Positions 25,984 to 35,192 are shown, counted from the stretch's first letter. The stretch is DNA of 44,207 nt from Syntrophaceae bacterium (GCA_013388675.1 JACAEW010000159.1:1-44207); one strand, 5' to 3'. Numbers and translations: made by a program. Notes: a model not told the origin generated them from the letters alone.

Positions 25984-26471
25984 AGAACAGGGGCTTTACC
26001 CTGATCGAGTTGGTCATCGTCCTGATTTTGCTCAGTCTCTCCGTCGCCCTGGTGACCCCCTCTTTATCCCGGTTTTCCAAGCGGGTGGAGCTCAAAACCG
26101 CAGCGCAGAAAACCTCCGGAATCCTGCGCTATTTCCGCAGCGAATCCATCCAGAAGGGAATCGTGCACCAGGTTCTTTTCGATTCGGAATCGAGGGAAGT
26201 TAGAGTGAGAGCTCTGGAGAAGGAAGAAAAAGAGGGAAAGAAAAAAGAGGAAACGAGCTCGACGGAAAAGCGCTATATCCTTCCCCGGGGAATTCAGATG
26301 AAAGAGTTGAAGATTCCATCCCCCGAGACTCCCTCGGACCTTCCGGCCATCGAATTCTACCCCAACGGGGGGTCCAACGGGGGGTCCGTCCTGCTGGACA
26401 CGGCGGACCAGAAAGGGTTCCGGATCAAGGTTCATTTTCTCACCGGAATGGTGGAGGTCGAAGAGGCATGA
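25980..26471 (+). CDS. gspH: GspH, minor pseudopilin
   Basis: A 163-residue pseudopilin with an unusually short leader, MKNRG/FTLIELVIVLILLSLSVALV. The body carries a lysine/glutamate-rich insertion (EKEEKEGKKKEETSSTEK) and ends VHFLTGMVEVEEA, consistent with GspH beta-sheet proteins. It overlaps gspG and gspI by 4 bp each (ATGA), showing tight coupling. Confidence 0.85.
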   Translation: MKNRGFTLIELVIVLILLSLSVALVTPSLSRFSKRVELKTAAQKTSGILRYFRSESIQKGIVHQVLFDSESREVRVRALEKEEKEGKKKEETSSTEKRYILPRGIQMKELKIPSPETPSDLPAIEFYPNGGSNGGSVLLDTADQKGFRIKVHFLTGMVEVEEA

Positions 26472-26890
26472 GGCCCAGGATTCAAAGGGATGGGTTTACC
26501 CTTCTTGAAATCGTGGTGGCCATGGCCATCCTGGGCATCGGCTTGGTGGTCATCATCGAGCTTTTCAGCGGGGGACTCCGCCTGGCTAGGGTATCGGAAG
26601 AATACACCGTGGCCGCCGGGCATGCGCGGATGAAGATGGAGGAGGTCTCCCTGGCCAAGACCCTGCAAGAGGGAATCCAGGAAGGGGAGTTCGACTCCTT
26701 CTACCGCTGGCAGATGGAGGTGAAAAAAGTGGACCTCCTTCCCCCCGGCAGGGAGACGACCTACCGTCCCCCGGTGGACCTCTACCGGGTCCGGATCGAT
26801 GTCCTTTGGAGGTCGGGGTCCAAGGAAAGAGCGGCCGCCCTGGAGTCGTATCGGGTGTTGAAGGCGGAAACGAGTGACCAGAGCAGCTAA
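26468..26890 (+). CDS. gspI: GspI, minor pseudopilin
   Basis: A 140-residue pseudopilin: leader MRPRIQRDG, cleavage before FTLLEIVVAMAILGIGLVVIIELF, then a small globular domain (YTVAAGHARMKMEEVSLAKTL, YRVRIDVLWRSGSKERAAALESYRVL). The position between gspH and gspJ, the short length and the helix sequence support GspI, which starts the pseudopilus tip with J and K. Confidence 0.87.
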   Translation: MRPRIQRDGFTLLEIVVAMAILGIGLVVIIELFSGGLRLARVSEEYTVAAGHARMKMEEVSLAKTLQEGIQEGEFDSFYRWQMEVKKVDLLPPGRETTYRPPVDLYRVRIDVLWRSGSKERAAALESYRVLKAETSDQSS

Positions 26891-27608
26891 AGAATTCTCT
26901 TCCCTGCGGACCCTGTCGCCGGCCTTCACCTTGGTGGAGGTCATGATCACCCTGACCCTTCTGGGGTTTATCCTCCTCATGATCTTCGGGGTTTTCCGCC
27001 TCGGCATTGCCGCCTGGGAAAAAGGGGAGACCAGCCGGGAGGATTACCAGAAGAACCGGATCGCCTCGCAGCTCCTAACGCAGCAGTTGAAATCGGCGGT
27101 TGCCTACAAGGTCAAATCCCAGAAGGCGGAAGGCGATTTCCTGGCATTCGAAGGGAAGCCCCGCTCCTTGAAATTTGTTTCCACCCTTTCCCTGAAGACC
27201 CGCAAGCCATCCGGGTTCGTCTACGTCTTTTATGAGTTCCGGGAGGAAGGCAGAGAAGGGGGACGCCTCCTGTTTTACGAAGGCAAAGTGGTCAACAGAA
27301 ATTTTTTGGAAGAACCTCCCCCGGAGGATGCCCGGGTCCCCCTGTTCACCGGCCTTTCCGCGGTCCGTTTCGAGTATTATCAGGAAGAGGACGCGCAGAA
27401 AAACCAGCCGGGTGTGTGGCTGGATGAATGGGACGCCAAGGAGGAAAGGGCGCTTCCCACGGCCATGAGGATGACCCTGGTTTTTAAGAAAGAAGGAGGG
27501 ATGGGAGAACCGCCCGGCGTCTCGATCCTGGCCTCCATCCCCTCGAACCGGTATGAAGAGGTCCGGACGGGGCCCATCCGGCGAAGCGTTCCGGGGAGAA
27601 CCCGTTGA
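26874..27608 (+). CDS. gspJ: GspJ, minor pseudopilin
   Basis: A 244-residue pseudopilin starting at GTG 26874, overlapping the end of gspI by 17 bp. After a leader of about 18 residues comes PA/FTLVEVMITLTLLGFILLMIFGVFRLGIAAWEKGE, then a long beta-rich domain (FVYVFYEFREEGREGG, VRFEYYQEED, MTLVFKKEG). An Ala rather than Gly before the Phe at the cleavage site is slightly unusual. Length and order fit GspJ. Confidence 0.87.
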   Translation: MTRAAKEFSSLRTLSPAFTLVEVMITLTLLGFILLMIFGVFRLGIAAWEKGETSREDYQKNRIASQLLTQQLKSAVAYKVKSQKAEGDFLAFEGKPRSLKFVSTLSLKTRKPSGFVYVFYEFREEGREGGRLLFYEGKVVNRNFLEEPPPEDARVPLFTGLSAVRFEYYQEEDAQKNQPGVWLDEWDAKEERALPTAMRMTLVFKKEGGMGEPPGVSILASIPSNRYEEVRTGPIRRSVPGRTR

Positions 27609-27722
27609 AAGAATCCATCCCCGATTAACTCCGGCATTCCGGCGCCCAAAACGCCAAGCATGGAATGGAAAAAGGCAAGATCGGAAACGGGGTTTGACCG
27701 GGGGGGGTCATAGCCCAATGAG

Positions 27723-28775
27723 ATGAAGAAGTTTTCATCGGTCAAAATCCCGCAAAGCATCGGTTCGGACCGAAAAGGAGTCGCCCTGGTAATGGTCCTT
27801 TGGGTCATTACCATCCTTTCGGTGGTGGTCCTGGAATTTTGCTTTGCCATGCGGACCGAGGTCAATATCACCCGGAACTACCAGGAGGACATCCGGCTCT
27901 ATGCCGTCGCCCGGGGCACGGTTGAGCGGACCCTGGCCGAACTGATCTTTAAGCATGACGCCAGGGTGCAGCAGTTGAGAAGAACCCCCCTGGAAGGAGA
28001 GGTTCCGCCGGAAAACCGGGAGTGGGTTACCGACGGGCGGGAATACCGGGTTTCTTTCGAAGGGGCGGAAGGGATTGTGCGAGTGACGGGAGAGTCGGGC
28101 AAGGTCAACCTCAACAACGTGTCCGACTCCATGCTTCGCCGAATCATGGCCGCCCTCGGGCTCGAGGGGGAGGCCCGGGACATCGTCGTGGATTCCATCC
28201 AGGACTGGAGGGACCCGGATGATTTTGTCCGGGTCAACGGGGCGGAAAACGAATATTACCAGAGCCTGAAGGAGCCCTACGATTGCAAGAACGGAAATTT
28301 CGATTCGGTGGAGGAGCTGATGCTGGTTCGAGGGATCACCCCCGATCTTTTTTACGGGAAAAAGCCCAAGAGCCAAGAAGCGGAGGAGAGCCAGGAAGAA
28401 CCGGTGGGCTTGAAAGATATTTTTTCCATCTACGCGGCCGGCGAGCAGGTTGATATTAACAGCGCCAGCCTGCCCGTCCTTCGGGTCGTCCTGGGTCTTC
28501 CCGTGGAAGTCAGCCGCCAGATCATCCTGGCGCGGGAAGAAAAAGCTTTTGAGAATTTGCCGGACCTGGTTCGGAGAGTGCCGGAAATCGTTCCCCTGTT
28601 GAGCGGAGTGCAGAGACTGATCCTCTTCAGGGCGGGGACACCTTATTACACCATCGAGGCCAGGGGGAAAAGCAAAGAAGGAGGGGCCGGGCGGGGCATC
28701 CGGGCGGTGGTCAAAGTGGACTCGCAGGGAAAAAACGGGTATATGATCGTTCAGTGGATGGATTCCATGCGGTAG
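27723..28775 (+). CDS. gspK: GspK, pseudopilus tip protein
   Basis: A 350-residue protein. The N-terminal helix GVALVMVLWVITILSVVVLEFCFAMRTEVN lacks the usual Glu at position 5, as is normal for GspK. The large inserted domain has the helix-hairpin-helix-like parts KVNLNNVSDSMLRRIMAALGLEG, DSIQDWRDPDDFVRVNGAENEYY and DINSASLPVLRVVLGLP. It caps the GspI-J tip. A 114-bp gap separates it from gspJ; no terminator is seen there. Confidence 0.93.
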   Translation: MKKFSSVKIPQSIGSDRKGVALVMVLWVITILSVVVLEFCFAMRTEVNITRNYQEDIRLYAVARGTVERTLAELIFKHDARVQQLRRTPLEGEVPPENREWVTDGREYRVSFEGAEGIVRVTGESGKVNLNNVSDSMLRRIMAALGLEGEARDIVVDSIQDWRDPDDFVRVNGAENEYYQSLKEPYDCKNGNFDSVEELMLVRGITPDLFYGKKPKSQEAEESQEEPVGLKDIFSIYAAGEQVDINSASLPVLRVVLGLPVEVSRQIILAREEKAFENLPDLVRRVPEIVPLLSGVQRLILFRAGTPYYTIEARGKSKEGGAGRGIRAVVKVDSQGKNGYMIVQWMDSMR

Positions 28776-28837
28776 GTCCGGGAAAATGATGCCCAACGCC
28801 ATACTTTTTGGCACACTAATTGCAGAGATTTAACATT

Positions 28838-30262
28838 ATGCGCCTTTTTCAAACCGCCTTAGGAATCGACTTTAAAACCAACCACTTAATCCTGACCCTA
28901 TTGCGGAAATCCTTCGGCAAACTCCGCCTGGTCGATTACCGCATCTATCCCCGCCCGGCGGAGGGGCAGTGGGAAATTCAGGAAGCCCATTGGATCGGCC
29001 TGATTTCCGCCTTCATCTCCGAAAATGAGGCCAGCAAAGACCGGGTGGCCGTATCCATTCCCCGGGAAAAGACCCTGGTTCGGTTTCTTCGCCTGCCCAT
29101 CGCCACCCGGGAGAATCTAAGGAAGGTGCTGGAATACGAAGCGCCCAAACTGACCCCCTTTGACAAGGAGGATTTTTGGTTCGATTATCAGGTCCTGAAG
29201 GAAGATGGGGCCTGGGTTTACCTGATTGCCGTATTCGTGAAGAAAGAGGACTTGGAACCATACCTGAACCTCCTCAAGAAAGTTGGAATCCAGCCGGTTT
29301 CCGTCCTAATCCCGGGGGTCTCGGCCCTCAACCTGTTTTTGTACCATGAAGGGGACAGGGGAAATGAGGTCTCCGTCCTGCTGGATATAAATGACCCCTA
29401 TTTCGAGATGAACATCCTGGAAGGGAGGGATTGGAAGGACAGCTTCCACTTGCCCCTGCCCGCGGAAAAAAGGGAGGAAATGATCCTCCATACTTATAAA
29501 CGGGGGGACGTGAAAGACCCTTCTCCAGCCAGGACTTCATTCTTCGTCTACGGGCTGGACGCCACGGAAAAGGTCCTCCCCGCCTTGGAAGCCACGGACG
29601 GGATGAAATGGGCGGGCTCTCCCCCCATGAGCCGGATCGATCCCGGAGCGCAAGGATCTCTTCCGGACTCCATTTATCCCTCCCTCGGCCTTCCCTTGGC
29701 GGGGTTGACCGACCCCCGGTTCAGATTGAATCTTCTTCCCCCGGAAATGCGCCGGAAGGTACGGGATTACGGAAAGCCCGTTTTCCTGGTCCTTCTCGGC
29801 CTGGCCGTCATCCTGAGCTTGACTTGGGGAGGCGGGGTTTACAGCCGGTACCAGAAAGAACTGGAGATGCTCCGGGCGGAGGTGAAAAAAAAGAAGCCGG
29901 AAGTGGAGGCGGTAGAAAAAATAACCAGGCAGAGCAAGGAACTCATTACGGAGACGGCCGATTTCGAACGAATCACCCAGGGTGGGGTGAGCGCGCTGCA
30001 AGTCTTGAAGGAGCTGACCCAGGTTCTGCCCGCTTCTGTATGGGTCTGGCAATTCAAATTTTCGGGGCGGGAGGTCGAGGTCAGCGGCTTCGCGGATTCG
30101 GCCTCGGAGCTCATCTCCCTTCTGGATAAATCCCCCCTTTTTGAAAAGGTGGAATTCCTGGCCCCGGTCACCAAGGAACGGGAAAGAAGAATCGGGGTGG
30201 ACCGGGAGAGGGAAAGGTTCAAGATCAAGATGAGGCTCGAAGGGATGGGAGGCGCTCCATGA
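28838..30262 (+). CDS. gspL: GspL / PilM-PilN-like T2SS assembly protein
   Basis: A 474-residue protein combining an actin-like cytoplasmic domain (GIDFKTNHLILTLLRKSFGKLRLVDY, VSIPREKTLVRFLRLP, VLIPGVSALNLFLYHEGDRGNEVSVLLDI), one transmembrane helix (FLVLLGLAVILSLTWGGGVYS) and a PilN-like coiled coil plus ferredoxin-like domain (LKELTQVLPASVWVWQFKFSGREVEVSGFADSASEL). GspL recruits GspE to the membrane. The frame is open from a TTG at 28820; the ATG at 28838 fits the family start. The stop overlaps gspM. Confidence 0.88.
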   Translation: MRLFQTALGIDFKTNHLILTLLRKSFGKLRLVDYRIYPRPAEGQWEIQEAHWIGLISAFISENEASKDRVAVSIPREKTLVRFLRLPIATRENLRKVLEYEAPKLTPFDKEDFWFDYQVLKEDGAWVYLIAVFVKKEDLEPYLNLLKKVGIQPVSVLIPGVSALNLFLYHEGDRGNEVSVLLDINDPYFEMNILEGRDWKDSFHLPLPAEKREEMILHTYKRGDVKDPSPARTSFFVYGLDATEKVLPALEATDGMKWAGSPPMSRIDPGAQGSLPDSIYPSLGLPLAGLTDPRFRLNLLPPEMRRKVRDYGKPVFLVLLGLAVILSLTWGGGVYSRYQKELEMLRAEVKKKKPEVEAVEKITRQSKELITETADFERITQGGVSALQVLKELTQVLPASVWVWQFKFSGREVEVSGFADSASELISLLDKSPLFEKVEFLAPVTKERERRIGVDRERERFKIKMRLEGMGGAP

Positions 30263-30876
30263 ACTGGTCCTTGGGGGGCAAGCGGAGCTTTTCTCAGAGA
30301 AGGTTTCTTTGGGTGATCATCGCCCTGGCCGCGGCCCTGGCCCTCTATACCTTCGTGGTCGTCCCCCTGGGGGAGGCCAAGAAGAGGGCGGACGAGGAAA
30401 TCCTGATGAATCAGCGCCTCCTGCAGAAATACGCGGAGGTCCTTCAGAATCGGAAGGCGGCGGAGGGGGCCCTGGACAGGACCCTCAGGCAGGGCGAGGA
30501 AATCCGGAGGCGACTCCTGGAGGAGGAGACTCCCCAACTGGCTGCCGCCAGCCTCCAGGATATGGCCAAGCGCCTGGCGACGAAAAACGGCCTGGCCATT
30601 CGAAGCTTCCGGATCCTGGACCCCAAAGAAGTAGGGTCCTTCCGGCGGATCTCGGTCCAGATCGACTTTAACCCCATAAGCAGCATGCAGGGCTTAACTC
30701 AGTTCCTCTATGAATTGGAGAATCAGGAAAAAGAGATCATGATCGGGGAGGCGGACCTTCTGGCCTTCAACCCCCGCATGCCCAATTCCGTTCAGGGAAA
30801 CCTGGTTATCTCCGGCTATATGAAGGGGAATAAGAGCCGGGACAAAGAAAAGGACAAGGGGAGAGAAAAGCCATGA
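30259..30876 (+). CDS. gspM: GspM / PilO-like T2SS protein
   Basis: A 205-residue bitopic protein: cytoplasmic MNWSLGGKRSFSQRR, a membrane helix (FLWVIIALAAALALYTFVVVP), a coiled coil (KRADEEILMNQRLLQKYAEVLQNRKAAE) and a periplasmic ferredoxin-like domain (RRISVQIDFNPISSMQGLTQFLYELE). It pairs with GspL. ATGA overlaps occur at both ends. A Lys/Glu/Asp-rich tail ends the protein. Confidence 0.85.
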   Translation: MNWSLGGKRSFSQRRFLWVIIALAAALALYTFVVVPLGEAKKRADEEILMNQRLLQKYAEVLQNRKAAEGALDRTLRQGEEIRRRLLEEETPQLAAASLQDMAKRLATKNGLAIRSFRILDPKEVGSFRRISVQIDFNPISSMQGLTQFLYELENQEKEIMIGEADLLAFNPRMPNSVQGNLVISGYMKGNKSRDKEKDKGREKP

Positions 30877-31709
30877 GGTTCCGGTATGGACTCTTATCCC
30901 TTCCGCTCTTGTTTATCGTTCTCATCCTGGGGTATGAGAATTATCTGACCTGGTCCTCACCGGGAACCTCGGTCCCCAAAAAGGAAGGGGATAAAAGGGT
31001 GGAGGGCAAGACAGAACCGCTCCAGGGAATACCGGCGCCCAAAGAACCCCCTTCTCGGGAAACTTTCGCGGTCATCGTGGAAAAAAACATCTTTAGCCCC
31101 GAGCGTAAGGAATTCGTCGCCCAGGCGGCTCCAGTTCCGGGACCGGAAAAGCCCGCCGCCCGGCCCCCCATCACCCTTTACGGGGTGGTGATTGCCGGAG
31201 ATTACCAGACGGCCAGTATCGTCAACCCCGGAAGGCCCCTTCAAAAAGGGGAGCGGGAAATCAAGACGATCAAGGTCGGGGAAACGATTGGGGAGTATAA
31301 GATCACCAAGATCATGCCGGACCGAATTGTCCTGGAGGGCGGGGAGGATTCTTTTGAAGTCCTCCTCCTCGATCCGCGGGCCCCGAAGAAAAGAGTGGAA
31401 ATCAAGACGGCCAATCCGCCGGCCGCCATTACCTCTCCGGAATCTGCGGCCCCTCCTTCCGAAGCGAAGCCGGTCGCTCCCCCTGCGGCGGTCTCCCCTC
31501 CAGCCGCCCCGTCAGCGGCCCCGGCGACCACAGCCGTCCCCCGGCCCACTGCACCCCCGGTACCCGTTCCCCGCACTTCAGCTCCGCAACCCGAGATGGG
31601 ATATCAAACGCCGGCCGCCCCCACCCCTCCGCCCGCCCCATCCCCGGTTCCGGACCCGGGAGTTTGGAGGGGAAGAAGGCCCGTTTCCCCCGGCGGGCCC
31701 TCCGGTTGA
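30873..31709 (+). CDS. gspC: GspC-like T2SS protein with proline-rich tail (no PDZ domain)
   Basis: A 278-residue protein with an N-terminal membrane anchor (YGLLSLPLLFIVLILGYENYL) and the GspC homology region: VEKNIFSPERKEFV, ITLYGVVIAGDYQTASIVNP, IKVGETIGEYKITKIMPDRIVLEGGEDSFEVLL. In proteobacterial GspC a PDZ or coiled-coil domain follows; here there is a Pro/Ala-rich stretch of about 100 residues (from TANPPAAITSPES to the end). It lies next to gspD, its secretin partner. It could equally be called GspN or PilP-like; position and the HR domain favour GspC. Confidence 0.8.
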   Translation: MRFRYGLLSLPLLFIVLILGYENYLTWSSPGTSVPKKEGDKRVEGKTEPLQGIPAPKEPPSRETFAVIVEKNIFSPERKEFVAQAAPVPGPEKPAARPPITLYGVVIAGDYQTASIVNPGRPLQKGEREIKTIKVGETIGEYKITKIMPDRIVLEGGEDSFEVLLLDPRAPKKRVEIKTANPPAAITSPESAAPPSEAKPVAPPAAVSPPAAPSAAPATTAVPRPTAPPVPVPRTSAPQPEMGYQTPAAPTPPPAPSPVPDPGVWRGRRPVSPGGPSG

Positions 31710-31722
31710 GTAAGGAAATTAT

Positions 31723-34212
31723 ATGGCTGAAAGGAGTTTTTTGGGGATGAAACCTGGAAAGTGGATACCTCTGGCATGGCTTGCCCTTTTTTTGTTCATG
31801 GGGGGAACGATCCATTGCGCCGGTCCCCAGTCCGCATTGAACCCGGACCCCCCGGTTAAACAAGCTTCCAAAGGGAAGGGGGAAATAAGCAGGGAAGCCC
31901 CCCCGGAAGAAGCTTTGCCGGGGGCGATCAAAAAATCGTCCGGGGAACTGGCCCGGGAAAATCCCGGCCCTTTGCCAGGCAGAGCGGTTCCCGCAAAAGT
32001 CCTTCCGGTCTCCATGAAGGAAGAGCGGTTCGCCCAGAAACCCGAACCGCTGGCCCAACCGCCCCAGCCGTTGCCGCGCCAGATGATGCCGCGGTCCTTT
32101 CCCGTGGTGCCCGCTCCCTCCCCCGGAGTGTCGGCCCAGCAACCAGCGCCCCCTGCTCCGCCGACCGGAACGTCCCCTTCCCCCGGGCCGGCCCGGGGAC
32201 CCGAGCCGTCCAAGGGGGCCAGATTCGTCCTCAATTTCGACAATGCCGACATCTACGAAGTCATCCGGGTCATGGCCGAGATGATGGGCATCAACTATGT
32301 CATGGACCCGAGAGTCAGGGGGGTCGTGAATATCCGCACCAGCGGGCAGATTTCCACCCAGGATATTTTTCCCATCTTCCAGACGATCTTGAAGATGAAC
32401 GGCGCCACGGCGGTGCAGAAGGGGATTATTTACGAAATCGTCCCCTTCGTAGAGGCGAAGAAACTCTACACTCGTCCCACCGCGGCCAAGACGGCGGGCC
32501 GGACCCAGGAGGAGGAAAAGTATACCATCCAGATCGTAATGCTGAAATACATACCGGCGGGGGAAGTGGCCAAGATGATCCGGCCCTTTCTTTCCGACGG
32601 GGCGGACATCGTCGAGCACCCTGCCCAGAACCTCCTGGTGGTGGGGGACCTTTCCTCCAACATCCAGAAGTCCTTGGAAATCATCGACCTGTTTGACGTG
32701 GACATCTTCTCCGACATGCGGGTCCGAATTTACCCCATCCTCAACGCCGATGTGACCGAGGTGGCCAAGGAGATGGAGCGGATCTTTTCTTCCCTGGAGG
32801 TCTCCCTGAAATCCGGCCGGGGGGTGGGAATCACTTTCACTCCCGTCACCCGGATCAATTCTCTCCTGGCGGTGAGCTCGATCCCCGGAATATTCGACAA
32901 GGTGGAACGATGGGTCAAGGAACTGGACCGGATCCCCGGGGAGGGCACGCAGGTGAGCGTCTTCGTTTATTACGTTCAGAACGGGAAGGCCAAGGACCTG
33001 GCGGAGGTTCTCAAACAAGTTTATGTGCCCGTCAAGGGGGCGAAGCCGGATGCGAGGGAAAGGGCGGTCACTCCTGCCCCGGCGCCGGCAGCCGCGACCA
33101 CTCCGGGGCCCCGGGGCGTCCGGCCGGCCCCGACAACGGCACCGGCACCCGGCGCAGCCCGGGAGGAAAGCGGCGCCGTTCCCGAGGGGGAGATCAATAT
33201 CGTCGTGGATGAGACGACCAATTCCCTCATCATCCGGGCTTTTCACCGGGATTACAAAGCGATCCTGGAGACGATTAAGAAGCTGGATATCTACCCCAAA
33301 CAGGTGCTGATCGAGGTTCTCCTGGCCGATGTGACCCTGGACGATACCACGAAGTATGGTTTGGAATGGTCCACTTTCAGCGATTCCTTCACCCGGGGCG
33401 GACGGACCTATTCCTATACTCTGGGCGCCGGGGGAATCGCTCCCCAGACAGACCTGGTTTCCGGCCTTCGTTACGCGATCACCTCAGTGGACAGGTTGGC
33501 CGCGGCCATCAGCGCTTCGGCAACGGAGGACCGGTTGCGGGTGGTTTCCGCTCCCCACATCCTGGCGTCCAACAATAAAGAGGCCCGCATACAGGTTGGC
33601 CGCTCCGAGCCCATCCTGACCAATACGTACACGACCACGGGCACAACCTCTCCCGGCGTCGTGGAGGGAACCATCGAGTACAAGGATATCGGGATCATCC
33701 TCACCGTGACCCCGCGGATTAGCGATGGCAAACTGGTTACGCTGGACCTTTCCGTCGAACAATCCACGGTGGGCAAGACCACTTTGGGAAATCTGGCAGA
33801 TGTTCCCTTCTTTCCCAAAAAAACGGCCAAAACTACGCTTTCCATCATGGAGAAGCAAACCATCGTCATCGGGGGATTGATCGAAGATCGAAAGGAAAAC
33901 ATAAAGACCGGCATTCCCTACTTGAGCAAGATTCCCGTCCTGGGGGCGCTTTTCGGGTACCATACCAATGTGCTAAACAAAGTCGAAACGGTTCTCTTTC
34001 TGACGCCCCATGTGGTGGGCGACATAGGGGATTCCAATCGGGTGACCGAGGAATTCCGGGATAAAGTCCACTCCATCCAGAAAGAACTGGAGAGGTTAAA
34101 ACAGCAGAAGCAGAAAGAGAAGGAGAAAGAAAAAGATAGGTCCAAAAAGGAACCCGAGGAACCGCGATCGGGCGTGATTCAATCCCGTGCCCTGGATTCT
34201 ATTTCCCCGTGA
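31723..34212 (+). CDS. gspD: GspD, T2SS secretin
   Basis: An 829-residue outer-membrane secretin. After a signal peptide (LAWLALFLFMGGTIHCA) comes a Pro/Ala-rich linker of about 120 residues, then N0 (FVLNFDNADIYEVIRVMAEMMGINYVMDPRVRG), N1-N3 domains (TIQIVMLKYIPAGEVAKMI; VRIYPILNADVTEVAKEM; VFVYYVQNGKAKDLAEVL; a Pro/Ala insert in N3; NSLIIRAFHRDY) and the secretin core (LIEVLLADVTLDDTTKYGLEW, VSAPHILASNNKEARIQVG, DIGIILTVTPRISDG, VIGGLIEDRKENIKTGIPYLSKIPVLGALFG, LFLTPHVV). A basic/acidic coiled tail ends it. Start choice between 31723 and 31747 is open; both have plausible sites. No GspS pilotin is seen. Confidence 0.95.
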   Translation: MAERSFLGMKPGKWIPLAWLALFLFMGGTIHCAGPQSALNPDPPVKQASKGKGEISREAPPEEALPGAIKKSSGELARENPGPLPGRAVPAKVLPVSMKEERFAQKPEPLAQPPQPLPRQMMPRSFPVVPAPSPGVSAQQPAPPAPPTGTSPSPGPARGPEPSKGARFVLNFDNADIYEVIRVMAEMMGINYVMDPRVRGVVNIRTSGQISTQDIFPIFQTILKMNGATAVQKGIIYEIVPFVEAKKLYTRPTAAKTAGRTQEEEKYTIQIVMLKYIPAGEVAKMIRPFLSDGADIVEHPAQNLLVVGDLSSNIQKSLEIIDLFDVDIFSDMRVRIYPILNADVTEVAKEMERIFSSLEVSLKSGRGVGITFTPVTRINSLLAVSSIPGIFDKVERWVKELDRIPGEGTQVSVFVYYVQNGKAKDLAEVLKQVYVPVKGAKPDARERAVTPAPAPAAATTPGPRGVRPAPTTAPAPGAAREESGAVPEGEINIVVDETTNSLIIRAFHRDYKAILETIKKLDIYPKQVLIEVLLADVTLDDTTKYGLEWSTFSDSFTRGGRTYSYTLGAGGIAPQTDLVSGLRYAITSVDRLAAAISASATEDRLRVVSAPHILASNNKEARIQVGRSEPILTNTYTTTGTTSPGVVEGTIEYKDIGIILTVTPRISDGKLVTLDLSVEQSTVGKTTLGNLADVPFFPKKTAKTTLSIMEKQTIVIGGLIEDRKENIKTGIPYLSKIPVLGALFGYHTNVLNKVETVLFLTPHVVGDIGDSNRVTEEFRDKVHSIQKELERLKQQKQKEKEKEKDRSKKEPEEPRSGVIQSRALDSISP

Positions 34213-34230
34213 TCCTTGCATACCCAAATC

Positions 34231-34255
34231 GAGGGGCCGGCCGATACGGCCCCTC
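34231..34255. terminator. Hairpin at the end of the T2SS operon
   Basis: GAGGGGCCG (34231-34239) pairs perfectly with CGGCCCCTC (34247-34255), 9 bp, 19 bp after the gspD stop. There is no T tract, so it may be a transcript-stabilising or rho-assisted end rather than a classic terminator. The remaining bases to 34433 show nothing else. Confidence 0.5.
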
Positions 34256-34433
34256 CTGATCCCGATTGAACCGCTTTCCTCCGCTCACTTTCGGGTGCTT
34301 TCCTTGCATTCCCCGGGCTCGGGCCTGCGATTTCCTTTTTTCGAGGGTTTCTTCGACCCGTCCCCTTGCTTCTTTTCCTATTTCTGTGAAACTCGGAGAC
34401 GGGGGGAAAAATGTTTCCGGGGAGCAGAACCAA

Positions 34434-35192
34434 CTACCTGCCTTTGAAAACCGGCTCCCTCTTTTCGAGAAAAGCGTTCATCCCTTCCGATGCGTCCTCG
34501 CTTTTCCGCAAGCTGTCCATGATGTATTCAGCGAACTCGTAGCCCTGCATGCCCTGATTCACTGCTTTCTTCACGGCCCGAAGAGACAGCGGGGGCATCT
34601 TCTTGATCTCTTCCGCCAGCTCCAAGGCCGCCTCCATCAATTTATCGTGGGGAACGACCTTGGCAACGAACCCCCACCGGACTGCTTCTTCGGCGCTGAC
34701 GAACTTTCTCGTCATCAGGACCTCTTTCGCGCGAAAGCGGCCGACTTCCCCCGGAAGTCGGATGATCCCGTAAGGTCAGAGAATACCCAGATACGTCGCT
34801 GGCCACCCAAAGCGGGCTTTCTCCGAGGCGATATTCAAATCAAAGGCCAGGACCCATTGCGATCCGTCACCGGCCGAAACTCCGTTGATTGCTCCGATAA
34901 CCGGCTTTTCAAATTCGTAAAACAATCTGGCCATGGAGATCATTTTCTTGTTGATTAATTTGGCCATATCCGGATTCTGAACGGCTTCTCTGATATCTGC
35001 GCCGGAGCAAAAGGCACGGCCGGCGCCGGTCACGATGAGCAGCCGGACAGCGGGGTCCACTTCCAGAGCCTCAAGGATTCCGGCTATTTCCGACCTCATC
35101 TCCATGTTGACCGAATTCAGAACCTCGGGGCGGTTCAGGGTCAAGACTGCAACTCCGTCTCTTCTTTCCAGTATGATTGTTTTTTATTCCAT
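34434..35192 (-). pseudogene. Enoyl-CoA hydratase/isomerase-family gene with in-frame TAA and TGA (decayed, or a Sec candidate)
   Basis: One frame of 252 codons covers a whole crotonase-family protein, starting ATG at 35192 behind GGGAGGTGAGGG. Codon 3 is TAA (ME-stop-KTIILERRDGVAVLTLNRPEVLNSVN), and codon 139 (34776-34778) is TGA (ATYLGIL-stop-PYGIIRLPGEVG). Fold motifs are intact on both sides: GRAFCSGADIREA, INGVSAGDGSQWVLAFDLNIASEKARFGWP, FVSAEEAVRWGFVAKVVP. The two catalytic Glu of true hydratases are replaced (Ala at the second). The TGA is followed by a perfect hairpin at 34741-34761 of the kind that directs selenocysteine. Without recoding only a TTG start at 35144 would give an N-terminal fragment. 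It may be a broken gene, or a Sec-containing one with an alternative start. Confidence 0.75.
34741..34761 (-). promoter_or_regulatory. SECIS-like hairpin after the UGA of the crotonase-like gene
   Basis: On the coding strand, 14 nt after the TGA, CCGACTTCC pairs with GGAAGTCGG over 9 perfect base pairs around a GGG loop. The distance from UGA to loop is 23 nt, within the range of bacterial SECIS elements, and identical to that of the Fe-S oxidoreductase gene at 42954-42972. Confidence 0.45.
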
